Below the pieces are notes generated by a model, which saw only the letters and a list, made by a program, of their open reading frames with translations, was not told the origin of the DNA and made no database searches. Positions 25,381 to 34,341 of a stretch of DNA of 49,583 nucleotides are shown piece by piece. This DNA is from Clostridiales bacterium (lineage in GTDB: Bacteria; Bacillota; Clostridia; Clostridiales; Clostridiaceae). Numbering within the stretch: position 1 is the stretch's first letter; the number at the start of each line of letters is the position of its first letter. Location of the stretch: contig JAAYPK010000023.1 of NCBI GenBank assembly GCA_012519845.1, positions 1 to 49,583 of the forward strand, read 5' to 3'. The position numbers and the translations under genes were made by a program.

Positions 25381-25464
25381 TTTCTCCTCCATTATTTAGT
25401 CTCTTAATATGTTTATGAGTAAATGATTAATTATATACATAAGTAACGACCTTTATAATAGATT

Positions 25465-25499
25465 TGAAAATAGATAGAAGAAAACTTATTCTTCTATCT
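25465..25499 (-). terminator. Terminator after the phosphopantetheinyl transferase gene
   Basis: On the minus strand, AGATAGAAGAA pairs perfectly with TTCTTCTATCT, followed by ATTTTC. It sits immediately behind the stop at 25504. Confidence 0.8.
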
Positions 25500-25503
25500 T
25501 TAA

Positions 25504-26133
25504 TTATAATATGAAATCATCAGCTTTAGATAAATCATTTTCTGTACAAATTGATAAGTAGTATTTATTTTCTAATTTACTTACTAAAAAGCTATACTTT
25601 TTATTATTAAAAATAACTTCTTCTTTATTATTTATTAAATTTATAGAGAAACTATTAAATTCTTGATGTAAGCCTTTCCCTATATTCTTAACAAAAGCTT
25701 CTTTCATAGTCCAAAGTTTGTAGAACTCCTCTACTCTTCTTTCTTTATCAATCTTGCTTAAATATTCATTTTCTTCAGCAGAAAAGAATTCTTTAGCAAT
25801 ATCTAAATGATCTTCTTTTATTTCTTCAACATCTATACCTATTGGCTTATTATCTATGGCTAAAACAACCCATTTATTGCAGTGACTAATATTAAAGTAA
25901 GTGTTAGGCATATCAACCAATTCTGGTTTTCCATATTGATTATAGTTTAAATCAATTTTATCTAAATTTAGAGCATTCATTAGTAGTATTTTTCCATAAA
26001 GAGATCTTAAAGCGTATTCATATCTAACAAATTTAAGTATTTTATTTTTTTCTTTTTCATTTAGATAATTTATTAATTTAAAGAAATCTTTTTTATTTAA
26101 ATTAAAATTTATCTTTTCCTTGTAAACCTTCAT
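25504..26133 (-). CDS. Sfp-type 4'-phosphopantetheinyl transferase
   Basis: Attaches the phosphopantetheine arm of CoA to carrier proteins. 209 residues from ATG 26133, where the protein starts MKVYK like Sfp itself; an earlier ATG at 26172 has no ribosome binding site. Motifs: NYNQYGKP, FNISHC, GIDVE at 99-103 with Mg-binding Asp and Glu, FF..E, and WTMKEAFVK at 141-149. This is the broad Sfp class rather than AcpS. Such enzymes serve non-ribosomal peptide or polyketide synthases, or an acyl carrier protein. No such synthase is in the window. The ribosome binding site GGGGGAG is only two bases from the ATG, closer than usual. Confidence 0.88.
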   Translation of the reverse strand: MKVYKEKINFNLNKKDFFKLINYLNEKEKNKILKFVRYEYALRSLYGKILLMNALNLDKIDLNYNQYGKPELVDMPNTYFNISHCNKWVVLAIDNKPIGIDVEEIKEDHLDIAKEFFSAEENEYLSKIDKERRVEEFYKLWTMKEAFVKNIGKGLHQEFNSFSINLINNKEEVIFNNKKYSFLVSKLENKYYLSICTENDLSKADDFIL

Positions 26134-26290
26134 AACTCCCCCGTATTTAATGATTTCTTCTTTATTAGACATTATTTATTGTATTTATGTTAGATTAAGG
26201 ATTTATTCCAAATTACCATTAAATCCTAGCATAATTAAATATTTTTTTCAAATTTATATTATTTTTCTTCAAATATTTATTTTCAATACA

Positions 26291-26320
26291 TAAAAAAAGA
26301 ATCCACATAAGTGAATTCTT
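26291..26320 (-). terminator. Terminator after the lipoprotein gene
   Basis: On the minus strand AAGAATTCA pairs with TGGATTCTT (one G-U) around CTTATG, followed by seven T residues. Confidence 0.85.
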
Positions 26321-26324
26321 ATAT

Positions 26325-26861
26325 TTATCCTACAATTGGATCTCCTAAATAATTTTTTAGAGAAGTTAATATTTTAGAATCTTCCCCATCATAAATAACT
26401 ACTATTCTACCCTTCTTATATAAATGAGCTTCCTTGTTCCATTTTACTTCTTTATTATTTATAGTTCCAGCATTTTCTCCTATAGTATTAAAGTCTTTTT
26501 CTAAATCACTAGCTGCTGTAGTTGCATATTCATAAATTCTCAATTCATCATCATTTATTTTATATTTTTTACCAGCAACTGAAAAATATGAGTCAGAATC
26601 AACATCTTCTTTTAATTTATAGCCTTCATCCTCTAAAGATTTAATTAAAGATTGTGCTTCATAGTCCATAGTTTTATCTGTAACTTTATCATATAATCCT
26701 ACAGCTCCTTCTTTAACATTTTCAGCACCTTCTTTTGCAGCATCTTTAACATTTTCAGCAGTATTCTTAGTATCTTGAGCTGCTCTATTGCAACCACAAC
26801 CTGTTAAAAAAGTAGTTAAAATTCCTAATGTTGAAATAAGTAAAATAATTTTTTTATACAT
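26325..26861 (-). CDS. Small lipoprotein, uncharacterised
   Basis: 178 residues. A lipoprotein signal peptide ends in the lipobox LTGC at Cys22. Behind it is a helical stretch rich in Ala, Lys, Asp and Glu (NTAENVKDAAKEGAENVKEG), reminiscent of late-embryogenesis-like or YtxH-like helices. The C-terminal 90 residues (SLIKSLEDEGYKL, then KKYKINDDELRIYEYA) form a mixed domain. I do not know a precise family; this two-part pattern occurs in clostridial stress or spore lipoproteins. Ribosome binding site GAGGTGA before ATG 26861. Alone in its transcription unit. Confidence 0.7.
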   Translation of the reverse strand: MYKKIILLISTLGILTTFLTGCGCNRAAQDTKNTAENVKDAAKEGAENVKEGAVGLYDKVTDKTMDYEAQSLIKSLEDEGYKLKEDVDSDSYFSVAGKKYKINDDELRIYEYATTAASDLEKDFNTIGENAGTINNKEVKWNKEAHLYKKGRIVVIYDGEDSKILTSLKNYLGDPIVG

Positions 26862-26929
26862 AAAATCACCTCTATATTAAATTTCATATTTAGCTTTAAC
26901 ATATTGATGTGATTTTATTCAATTATTGT

Positions 26930-27334
26930 TTATTCACTTTTTTTCTTTTTTATCTTTCTTAAACCTGGAAATATTTCTTCTGTCATTTCTTCTAAATTAC
27001 CTTCTTCAAAAAAATCCTCATCTTCAAGATATTCTATATGATCAAAGGCATCTTCATATTCTTCATCAAATACATCAGCATGTTCATGTTGAAATTTTTC
27101 ATAAGCTATTTTTAATTCTTCTTCCTCTTTCTTTGACATAGATAGCTTTATTTCTGCTAGTTCCCTTTTATACTCTTCTTCCAAAACTTTATTCTCTTCT
27201 ACATCCTTTGCTATATCTTCAATTTTAATAGCTTTTATATCAATACCTTGTTCTTCTAAGCATTTACCACAATTATCACATATTTTATTTTCATAAATAT
27301 CACAATAATCATCATCATTATATTTGTTAGTCAT
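26930..27334 (-). CDS. Acidic protein with CxxCxxC motif
   Basis: 134 residues from ATG 27334, where GGTGG lies eight bases upstream; an earlier start at 27373 lacks a site. Near the N-terminus Cys11 is followed by CDNCGKC (Cys19, Cys22, Cys25), a likely metal-binding knot. The rest is strongly acidic and predicted helical (long runs of Glu and Asp), ending in a Lys-rich tail KIKKKKSE. The family is not known to me, though small proteins of this kind occur in clostridia near lexA. It is divergent from lexA, and its promoter is separate. A redox or metal-sensing role is a guess. Confidence 0.65.
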   Translation of the reverse strand: MTNKYNDDDYCDIYENKICDNCGKCLEEQGIDIKAIKIEDIAKDVEENKVLEEEYKRELAEIKLSMSKKEEEELKIAYEKFQHEHADVFDEEYEDAFDHIEYLEDEDFFEEGNLEEMTEEIFPGLRKIKKKKSE

Positions 27335-27364
27335 AATATACACCACCTTTAAACGATAACTACA

Positions 27365-27393
27365 ATTATACATAATTATTATGAATTAATCAA
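27365..27393 (-). promoter_or_regulatory. Promoter of the acidic CxxCxxC protein gene
   Basis: On the minus strand TTGATT (27388-27393), 17-base spacer, TATAAT (27365-27370). Its -35 ends 15 bp from the LexA box, so LexA may or may not affect it. Confidence 0.7.
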
Positions 27394-27407
27394 ATATTAT
27401 TGCATAG

Positions 27408-27419
27408 GAACATAAGTTT
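27408..27419 (+). promoter_or_regulatory. LexA operator (SOS box)
   Basis: GAACATAAGTTT, matching the clostridial LexA consensus GAAC-N4-GTTT reported for C. difficile and close to the Bacillus form GAAC-N4-GTTC. It overlaps the -35 of the lexA promoter by two bases, so LexA binding should block its own transcription. Confidence 0.8.
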
Positions 27420-27446
27420 GCTAAAAATAATGTCCTATGGTATACT
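27418..27446 (+). promoter_or_regulatory. lexA promoter
   Basis: TTGCTA at 27418-27423, 17-base spacer, TATACT at 27441-27446. The -35 box overlaps the LexA operator. Confidence 0.75.
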
Positions 27447-27469
27447 ATCATAAAGAGGTGTTAGTTACT

Positions 27470-28072
27470 ATGGAAAATAAAGATAAGCAATCTGAAATAT
27501 ATAATTTCCTTAAAATATATACTGAAAGTAAAGGTTATCCTCCTTCAGTAAGAGAAATATGTGAGGCTGTTTCCTTAAAGTCTACTTCAACTGTTCATGG
27601 TCATTTAAAACGTCTTGAAAGGAAAGGGCTTATTCGTAGAGATCCTACTAAACCAAGAGCTCTTGAGATTTTAGAATTAAACGAAAATAAAAAAGAAATG
27701 ATTAATATTCCAATTGTAGGTAAAGTTACTGCTGGTATGCCAATACTTGCTACTCAAAATATTGAGGGTACATTTCCAATTCCTTTAGACTATATTAAAC
27801 ATAACAATGAATTATTTATGTTAAAAATATCTGGTGAAAGTATGATAAAGGCTGGAATTAATGATGGAGATTTAGCTATTATTGAAAAAGTTGATACTGC
27901 AACAAATGGAGATATTGTTGTAGCTTTAATAGATAATGAAGCAACTATAAAAAGATTTTTTAAGGAAAAAAATCATATAAGACTTCAACCAGAAAATGAT
28001 ACAATGGATCCTATAATTGTTCCAAATTGCAAAATTTTAGGAAAACTTGTGGGATTATTTAGAGAATATTAA
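27470..28072 (+). CDS. lexA: LexA repressor
   Basis: SOS repressor, 200 residues from ATG 27470 (AGAGGTG nine bases upstream; an upstream in-frame start at 27437 overlaps the promoter). N-terminal winged helix with [23 protein letters not shown] for DNA binding; then the autocleavage site Ala88-Gly89 in VTAGMP; the catalytic pair Ser124 (ISGESM) and Lys161 (ATIKRFF). RecA-stimulated cleavage would relieve repression of DNA-repair genes. It is the only + strand gene right of 25.1 kb, with its own operator. Neighbours mutS, mutL and the recombinase are also DNA-maintenance genes but sit on the other strand or side. Confidence 0.96.
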   Translation: MENKDKQSEIYNFLKIYTESKGYPPSVREICEAVSLKSTSTVHGHLKRLERKGLIRRDPTKPRALEILELNENKKEMINIPIVGKVTAGMPILATQNIEGTFPIPLDYIKHNNELFMLKISGESMIKAGINDGDLAIIEKVDTATNGDIVVALIDNEATIKRFFKEKNHIRLQPENDTMDPIIVPNCKILGKLVGLFREY

Positions 28073-28114
28073 AATAAGGTAGAAATATAAATTTATATTT
28101 CTACCTTATTTTTT
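28071..28114. terminator. Bidirectional terminator after lexA
   Basis: Perfect 20-bp inverted repeat around a two-base centre (arms start AAAATAAGG and end CCTTATTTT), with T-rich sequence on the + side. The lexA stop codon lies within the first arm. Confidence 0.88.
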
Positions 28115-28699
28115 CTAATTTTTCAAAAGACCTTTTATTTTTTCAATAGAAGAATTAAATTCTTCTTCTGATGAATTATAAAATAATATAAGACTTAATT
28201 CATCATTTGGATCTTTTATATCCATTGGAATTTCAAAATTACATGAATTTATATACTCGTCCCAATGCTCTAATTTCCAAGTATCTCTATCAGAATTACG
28301 TTCTATCATTCTTTGATGACAAACCTCTTTATCAGTAATTACCCATACAATAATTAGCTTTATATCTTGTTCTAGTAATTTTGCTCTTAAGTTTTCTATA
28401 TATTCCTTATTTCTAACTTCTCTTGTAAAAGGAGCATTAATTAATGCTGTATCACAATAATCTAAAGCTTCCATAGCTAGATTTAAAGCTGTATCATATT
28501 CATAATTTCTTATATTCTCTTCAAAAAAATCTGAACTACGATTATATTCTTCATTAGCCACAACAAAAATTTGTTTACTTAACGTTATTAATGTGTCCTT
28601 GTCAATGTATATTATTGGCTTTAATGCTTTTGCAAGCTCCTTAGAAACATAAGTTTTTCCACAAGCTGGTGGTGAAGTAACTAATATTAATTTTTTCAT
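28115..28699 (-). CDS. P-loop kinase-like ATP-binding protein
   Basis: 194 residues from ATG 28699, where GGAGG lies six bases upstream (an in-frame start 27 bases earlier lacks one). Walker A at the N-terminus: SPPACGKTYVS. Behind it come YIDKD, a Tyr-rich middle and RMIERNSDRDTW, which looks like the lid region of small-molecule kinases in the AAA_33 / gluconate-kinase / zeta-toxin superfamily. The substrate is unknown. It stands close downstream of the lyase gene (10 bp from the stop of its upstream neighbour to its own ribosome binding site region) and is probably co-transcribed. Confidence 0.75.
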   Translation of the reverse strand: MKKLILVTSPPACGKTYVSKELAKALKPIIYIDKDTLITLSKQIFVVANEEYNRSSDFFEENIRNYEYDTALNLAMEALDYCDTALINAPFTREVRNKEYIENLRAKLLEQDIKLIIVWVITDKEVCHQRMIERNSDRDTWKLEHWDEYINSCNFEIPMDIKDPNDELSLILFYNSSEEEFNSSIEKIKGLLKN

Positions 28700-28736
28700 T
28701 TCGTGCCTCCATTTATAATTTATCAAAAAGTTTATA

Positions 28737-30029
28737 TTAATATGTTTTTTTTGTTAAAACATTATTTAGCGCTATTAATACACCAATTTTACTATGGTCA
28801 AAGGTTAATCCACCTTGCATATATGCTATATAAGGCTCTCTTATTGGAGCATCAGCAGATAATTCTATAGATGAACCTTGAATAAAAGCTCCAGCTGCCA
28901 TTATTACTTCATCTTTATATCCTGGCATAGCCCAAGGCTCACATTCAACGAAAGAGTCAATTGGTGCTGCATATTGTATTCCTTTAATAAAATTAATTAA
29001 ATTTTCTTTGTTACCAAATTTAATTGCTTGAATAATATCACTTCTTTTATCATTATATTTAGGTAACACTTCGAATCCTGCAAGTTCCATTATTCTAGCA
29101 CAAAAAACCGCTCCTTTAACTGCCTCTATTGCTACATGAGGTGCTAAGAACAATCCTTGAAACATAGATTTCATAAGGCCAAAAGTAGCCCCGCATTCAG
29201 CTCCAATTCCAGGAACAGTTAATCTATAGGAAGCTTGTTCTACTAGCTTCCTTTTACCTACAATATATCCTCCTGCAGGGGCTAATCCTCCTCCAATATT
29301 CTTTATTAGAGATCCAGCAATTAAGTCAGCTCCAACATCTGTAGGTTCTATAGTATCAATAAATTCTCCATAACAGTTATCTACAAATACATTTACATCT
29401 GGTCTTATTTTTTTTATCTCTTTTATAGCCTCTTCTAATTCATTAACCGAAAATGCTTTTCGCCATCCATAGCCTGTACTTCTTTGCATATGTATTATCT
29501 TAATTTTAGAATCTTTTAAAGATTCTTTAGTTTTATCTATATCAATTCTACCTGTTTTAGATAATTCAATTACTTCGTTATCTACTCCATATTCTTTTAA
29601 TGAACCTATATTATCATCACAGTTTATACCTATTACATTTAATAGAGTATCATATGGTTTACCAGTTATACATAGTATTTTATCACCAGGTCTAAGGTTT
29701 CCCATAAGGGCTGCTCCTATAGCATGTGTACCATTAACAAAATGAGGTCTTACTAAAGCAGCTTCTGCATTGAAAATCTTAGCATAAACTTTATCTAATG
29801 AATCTCTTCCTATATCATCATATCCATAACCACTTGTGTTTGAAAAATGTGTATCACTTATTCTTTCTTCTTGAAAGGCATTTAAGACTTTCATTTGATT
29901 AAATTCACGTATTTCATTGAATTCTCTAAATTGATCTTCACAATCATTTAGTGCTTTTTCATATAAAGAAAGAGTTTCGTCTGTGAAATTATACCTTTCT
30001 TTAAGTAGACTAATTGTTTTTTCTAACAT
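28737..30029 (-). CDS. Methionine gamma-lyase-like PLP protein (aluminium-resistance family)
   Basis: 430 residues of the PF06838 family, related to B. subtilis YnbB, often called aluminium resistance protein. Schiff-base lysine K243 in GSLIKNIGGGLAP, a PLP phosphate region HFVNGTHAIG near 96-105, and VFVDNCYGEF near 214-222. Members are predicted C-S lyases; the true substrate is unknown. Its start overlaps the end of the upstream serine hydrolase gene by 20 bp, so translation is coupled. In clostridia this gene usually follows miaA and hfq; here a serine hydrolase gene is in between. Ribosome binding site TTGGAGG before ATG 30029. Confidence 0.88.
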   Translation of the reverse strand: MLEKTISLLKERYNFTDETLSLYEKALNDCEDQFREFNEIREFNQMKVLNAFQEERISDTHFSNTSGYGYDDIGRDSLDKVYAKIFNAEAALVRPHFVNGTHAIGAALMGNLRPGDKILCITGKPYDTLLNVIGINCDDNIGSLKEYGVDNEVIELSKTGRIDIDKTKESLKDSKIKIIHMQRSTGYGWRKAFSVNELEEAIKEIKKIRPDVNVFVDNCYGEFIDTIEPTDVGADLIAGSLIKNIGGGLAPAGGYIVGKRKLVEQASYRLTVPGIGAECGATFGLMKSMFQGLFLAPHVAIEAVKGAVFCARIMELAGFEVLPKYNDKRSDIIQAIKFGNKENLINFIKGIQYAAPIDSFVECEPWAMPGYKDEVIMAAGAFIQGSSIELSADAPIREPYIAYMQGGLTFDHSKIGVLIALNNVLTKKTY

Positions 30030-31473
30030 CTTTATCCTCCAAAAAATTTTGCTTATTTTTAGTATCCCTTATATAAATAATAATTAACCAAGCTACTCCT
30101 AAAACAATCCACGAAGCTATTAAGTACTTCCAAATAACACTTTCATTAGTAAAGTATCCAATGTTATCCCATGTAATATACATGTTTTTATCTAATATAT
30201 TATTTAAGTATACAGGAGCTAAAGTATAAAGTACTACGGGAACTATAAAAGAAAGTAATAGCATTATATTTAAATAAATCTTTTTACATATGAATTCATG
30301 TTTATAGAATATTAAGCCCAAAAAAACTAGTACTGAATAACTAATAAAAGCTCCAATTAGTATTTTGGTAGTAGTAGCTAAAATACTTTGAAATTCACTA
30401 ATTCTTTCACCTTCCTTTGAAATTTTAACATCACCTGTAGTCAAAATAGAATAAATTTCATCGGAAATTGTTGATATATTATTTAAATAACTTTCATCAA
30501 CATCTGATAATAGTATTATTCCAAAACCTGTATATGGATAAATTGACATATCAGAATTAAAGTTATTAACAAATCCACTATGATAAATTAGATCTACGTC
30601 TTTTTCTTCCCAATATTCATTGAACTTAACATTGCTTGGATCATAATCCTTATTAACTAATGCATTACCATTTAAATAAGTAACCATGTATTTACACATA
30701 TCAGAGGCTGTACTTGCTATAAATCCTGAAGGAACTGAACTGTTATTAAATATACTATTACTTTTAACAGCTTTATCAAATAAAATTTCATAGCCTTGCC
30801 CTATGATATTATTTGCACTTTCGTTATTAAGCACATAGCTATTGTTCATTTCAAGTGGAACAAAGATATGTGCATTAATGTAATCAGAATATGATTCTCC
30901 TGACACTTTTTCAATTATTAGTCCTAAAATATTATAGTTTACATCTGAATATTCATAAGTTTTAGGTGGATTTAATTCTACATTTTTTAAGTTTCTAACA
31001 TAGTTTTCTAAATCATTAAAATCTTCATCTATTTCATAATCGTCTATACCTTCATAAGTAGAAAATCCACTGGTATGTTCTAATAAATCTTTTATAGTTA
31101 TTTCATTTGATTGGACTTGATTTAGTGTTTTAAACCAGGGTAATATTTTAATTATTTTATCACTATCATTTAATTTACCTTCATTTACTAATTGCCTTAT
31201 TGCCAAAGCAGTGAAAGTTTTTGTAACTGAAGCTACTATATATGGCTTATTATTTTCTTTTATAGCATTTCCATAATTCTTAATATACAAAATTTCATTG
31301 CCTTGAATTATTCCAAGCTGCATTCCTGGAATTTTCCTTGCGGCCATTTCTCCTTCTATTACATTATCAATCTTTGTATAATCTATGTAATCCTCATCAT
31401 TGGATTTTGTCTCTATTTGAGAAAATAAAATAACAAATACTAAAATGAAACAAAAACTTTTAAACTTTTTCAT
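30010..31473 (-). CDS. Membrane-attached serine hydrolase (class C beta-lactamase / PBP4-like fold)
   Basis: 487 residues. Signal peptide or anchor at 5-20, then an esterase / beta-lactamase class C domain from about 30 to 350. Catalytic set: S82-V-T-K85, YSDVN at 175-179 and the KTG-like triad HSG in YHSGF near 297. The last 110 residues have three membrane helices (about 370-390, 400-420, 450-475), as in PBP4-type or FmtA-like membrane proteins. It is probably a cell-wall hydrolase or D-alanyl esterase and not a true resistance beta-lactamase. AGGAGG before ATG 31473. Overlaps the lyase by 20 bp. Confidence 0.85.
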   Translation of the reverse strand: MKKFKSFCFILVFVILFSQIETKSNDEDYIDYTKIDNVIEGEMAARKIPGMQLGIIQGNEILYIKNYGNAIKENNKPYIVASVTKTFTALAIRQLVNEGKLNDSDKIIKILPWFKTLNQVQSNEITIKDLLEHTSGFSTYEGIDDYEIDEDFNDLENYVRNLKNVELNPPKTYEYSDVNYNILGLIIEKVSGESYSDYINAHIFVPLEMNNSYVLNNESANNIIGQGYEILFDKAVKSNSIFNNSSVPSGFIASTASDMCKYMVTYLNGNALVNKDYDPSNVKFNEYWEEKDVDLIYHSGFVNNFNSDMSIYPYTGFGIILLSDVDESYLNNISTISDEIYSILTTGDVKISKEGERISEFQSILATTTKILIGAFISYSVLVFLGLIFYKHEFICKKIYLNIMLLLSFIVPVVLYTLAPVYLNNILDKNMYITWDNIGYFTNESVIWKYLIASWIVLGVAWLIIIYIRDTKNKQNFLEDKDVRKNN

Positions 31474-31550
31474 GTTTTGCCTCCTAGTAAAATTACAACA
31501 TTACTATTATAGCACTTTTATTTAATATTTCTATATTATATGAATATATT

Positions 31551-32483
31551 TTAACTAAATATGGTTTTAGTAATATACCTTATAATTTCTTCTTTTGTTA
31601 ATTTATCTCTATCTAAGAATTCTGCTCTTTTATCTCTTCTAAACCAGGTTAATTGTCTTTTTGCATAATTTCTTGTACCTTGTTTTATCATTTCTATAGC
31701 TTCATTTAAAGAAATACTTCCTTCAAGATAATAAAAAATTTCTTTATAGCCAATACCTTGCATTGATTGCATATCTTTTGTATATCCCATCTCTTTTAGT
31801 TTTCTACATTCTTCAACTAAGCCTTTATTTATCATAATATCAACACGTTCATTAATTTTATTATAAAGAGCTTCTCTTTCCATGTTTAATACATAATAAT
31901 GAACATCATAGTTAGAATTGTAAAAATCATCTCCTGCATTATAAGAACTAAAAGGTTTTGAAGTTAATTTATATACTTCCAAAGCTCTAATTACCCTTTT
32001 TCTATTATTGTAATGTATATTATTATAACTTATAGGATCAATATTTTTTAGCATTTCATGTATATATTCATTTCCTTTTTCATTAGCTAAAGCTTCTAAA
32101 TAATTTCTATATTCTTCGTCCTTTTCAGTATCAGAAAAATTCATATTACAAGTAAGTGCATTTATATATAAACCTGTTCCTCCTACTATAATTGGGAGTT
32201 TACCTTTAGCCAATATTTCTTTAATTGCAATATCTCCCTGTTCTTTATATTGAGATACAGAAAACTCTTCTTTAGGATCAACTATATCAATCATATAATG
32301 TTTTATGTTTTCCATTTCATCTTTTGATATTTTAGCAGAGCCTATATTCATATATTTATATATTTGCATAGAATCTGCTGATATTATTTCACCATTTAAG
32401 CTTTTTGCAAGAGATACTGCAAGATCTGATTTACCTGAGGCAGTAGGTCCTGCTATTACTAAAATTTTATCTTTATTACTCAT
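31551..32483 (-). CDS. miaA: tRNA dimethylallyltransferase
   Basis: Transfers a dimethylallyl group to A37 of tRNAs reading UNN codons. 310 residues. P-loop [11 protein letters not shown] at 10-20, then [17 protein letters not shown] at 35-51, [10 protein letters not shown] near 101-110 and the closing block [12 protein letters not shown] near 272-283. The gene is directly after mutL with 11 bp between, so it is in the mutS-mutL-miaA operon. hfq, which follows miaA in many Firmicutes, is not present at the end of this operon; the next genes are the serine hydrolase and lyase. Ribosome binding site GGAGTAATA. Confidence 0.95.
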   Translation of the reverse strand: MSNKDKILVIAGPTASGKSDLAVSLAKSLNGEIISADSMQIYKYMNIGSAKISKDEMENIKHYMIDIVDPKEEFSVSQYKEQGDIAIKEILAKGKLPIIVGGTGLYINALTCNMNFSDTEKDEEYRNYLEALANEKGNEYIHEMLKNIDPISYNNIHYNNRKRVIRALEVYKLTSKPFSSYNAGDDFYNSNYDVHYYVLNMEREALYNKINERVDIMINKGLVEECRKLKEMGYTKDMQSMQGIGYKEIFYYLEGSISLNEAIEMIKQGTRNYAKRQLTWFRRDKRAEFLDRDKLTKEEIIRYITKTIFS

Positions 32484-32494
32484 TATTACTCCAT

Positions 32495-34327
32495 TTAAAC
32501 TATTCTTCTAAATTTTTTATCTAAATCATAAGAAGTAAATTTAATTATTGTTGGCCTACCATGAGGACAATGAAAAGGATCATTAATATACCTTAAGTCC
32601 TCTATTAATTTTGCCATTTCCATTTCTGACAATGAATCATTTGCTTTTACAGCAGATTTGCAAGCCATTGTTGCAATCTTATTATATTTTACTTCTGTTG
32701 TTTTACCAGAACCCAAAGACTTTAAATTATCTATTATACTTAAAAATAAAGATTTTGAATCTAGTTTGCCTAGAAAATATGGAATTTCTTTTAATGCCAA
32801 GCTATTGTCACCGAAATCTTCTAAGGTGAAGCCAGCATTTTTAAATACATCTTTATTTTCTTCATAATAGCAATAATCTTCAGGGCTTAAATCTACAATT
32901 GATGGTATTAATAGAGGTTGAATTACAATAGTCCCCTCTTCAATTTCTTTTAAATATTTTTCAAAAAGTATTTTTTCATGAGCTGCATGTTGATCAATTA
33001 AATATAATTCTTCTTCAAATTCCCCAATTATATACGTTTTATTAAACTGTCCAATAATTCTAATTGGAGGAAATTTAGCTATTTTATTTTCTAATGTATT
33101 AGGTTTTATATTAGTTTCTGAAACTTTATAAATTTCCTCATTTATAGGTTCCTTTTCTTCTGTAGCATATGTATTACTTTCTGTTATATTAGTTGATACA
33201 GGCTTTAAATCTACAGGAATATTAACATGAACTTTTTCTTCTTTTATAACAGAAGGTAAATCAAGTTTAACATTTTCAACATATATGTCTTTGTTTTCTA
33301 TTTGTGTCTCCATATTATTTACTTCAAAAGTATCAAAAACTTCTTTCTTAAAAGCTTCGTGAACTATATGAAATATTTTTGAAAACATACCTCTTTCATC
33401 AACAAATTTAATTTCAGCTTTTGTTGGATGAATATTTACATCAACTAGTTCTGGATATATTTCTATAAATAAAACAAAAAACGGAAATTTATTTACAGTA
33501 CTAAATGACTTAAAGGCATTTTCCACTGCAGCAACTATAGTTTTATGTTTAATATATCTACCATTAACAAATATACTCTGATTATTTCTAGAACCTCTTG
33601 CAATCTCTTCTTTTCCTATATACCCAAAGATAGTCATTGTATCATCTGCATTTTCAAAGTATATTAAGCTTTCACTAATATTTCTACCATAAATAGTTCT
33701 AATTGTATCCGATAGCTTTCCATTTCCATAGGTTTGTAATACTTTCTTATTACCATTATAAAGCTTGAAGGAAATATCAGAATTAGCTAATGCAATTCTA
33801 TTTACTATATCAGTAATAATTGCTCCTTCTCTTGAAATACTTTTAAGGAATTTTTTTCTTGCTGGAACATTATAAAATAAATCTCTTACTTCTATGGTAG
33901 TACCTTTATTTACACCACATTCTAAATTGCTTATTTTTTTACCAGCTTCTATAATAAGTTCTCGTCCGTAATCATCTGTTTCAATTTTTGATTTAATATT
34001 TACTTTACTTACTGCAGCAATAGAAGGTAAAGCTTCTCCTCTAAAACCTAATGTATGAATAGCATATATATCTTCTGAGTGTTTTATTTTACTTGTAGCA
34101 TGAGGCAAAAATGCTTTTTCTATATCCTCTGGGAATATTCCATCCCCATCATCAATAATTTTTATTAATGAAGTTCCTCCATCAATTATTTCTATAGATA
34201 TATTTTTTGCATGAGCATCTATACTGTTTTCAATTAACTCTTTAACAACTGAAGAGGGTCCTTCAACAACTTCTCCAGCTGCGATTTTATTAGATGTCTT
34301 TTCATCAAGTAAATTTATTCTTTTCAA
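32495..34327 (-). CDS. mutL: DNA mismatch repair protein MutL
   Basis: 610 residues. The start is a TTG at 34327: the protein then begins [26 protein letters not shown] as in all MutL, with AGGAGG eight bases upstream; a GTG nine bases earlier is inside that site. GHKL ATPase motifs: [15 protein letters not shown] and [10 protein letters not shown]. The C-terminal part has [12 protein letters not shown], the endonuclease motif DQHA-x2-E-x4-E, and CPHGRPT, so it should nick DNA as in non-methyl-directed bacteria. A long variable linker (about 330-405) is rich in Glu, Val and Asn. Cotranscribed with mutS 14 bp upstream. Confidence 0.95.
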   Translation of the reverse strand: MKRINLLDEKTSNKIAAGEVVEGPSSVVKELIENSIDAHAKNISIEIIDGGTSLIKIIDDGDGIFPEDIEKAFLPHATSKIKHSEDIYAIHTLGFRGEALPSIAAVSKVNIKSKIETDDYGRELIIEAGKKISNLECGVNKGTTIEVRDLFYNVPARKKFLKSISREGAIITDIVNRIALANSDISFKLYNGNKKVLQTYGNGKLSDTIRTIYGRNISESLIYFENADDTMTIFGYIGKEEIARGSRNNQSIFVNGRYIKHKTIVAAVENAFKSFSTVNKFPFFVLFIEIYPELVDVNIHPTKAEIKFVDERGMFSKIFHIVHEAFKKEVFDTFEVNNMETQIENKDIYVENVKLDLPSVIKEEKVHVNIPVDLKPVSTNITESNTYATEEKEPINEEIYKVSETNIKPNTLENKIAKFPPIRIIGQFNKTYIIGEFEEELYLIDQHAAHEKILFEKYLKEIEEGTIVIQPLLIPSIVDLSPEDYCYYEENKDVFKNAGFTLEDFGDNSLALKEIPYFLGKLDSKSLFLSIIDNLKSLGSGKTTEVKYNKIATMACKSAVKANDSLSEMEMAKLIEDLRYINDPFHCPHGRPTIIKFTSYDLDKKFRRIV

Positions 34328-34341
34328 AAGGAACACCTCCT

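Noticed and set aside
26926..27141. Plus-strand frame opposite the CxxCxxC gene
   Set aside because: Antisense of acidic repeats that gives a Leu/His-rich product; no start signal.
30010..31473. Beta-lactam resistance enzyme
   Set aside because: Motifs fit the class C / PBP4-like superfamily, but the three C-terminal membrane helices and operon with the lyase point to a housekeeping membrane hydrolase.
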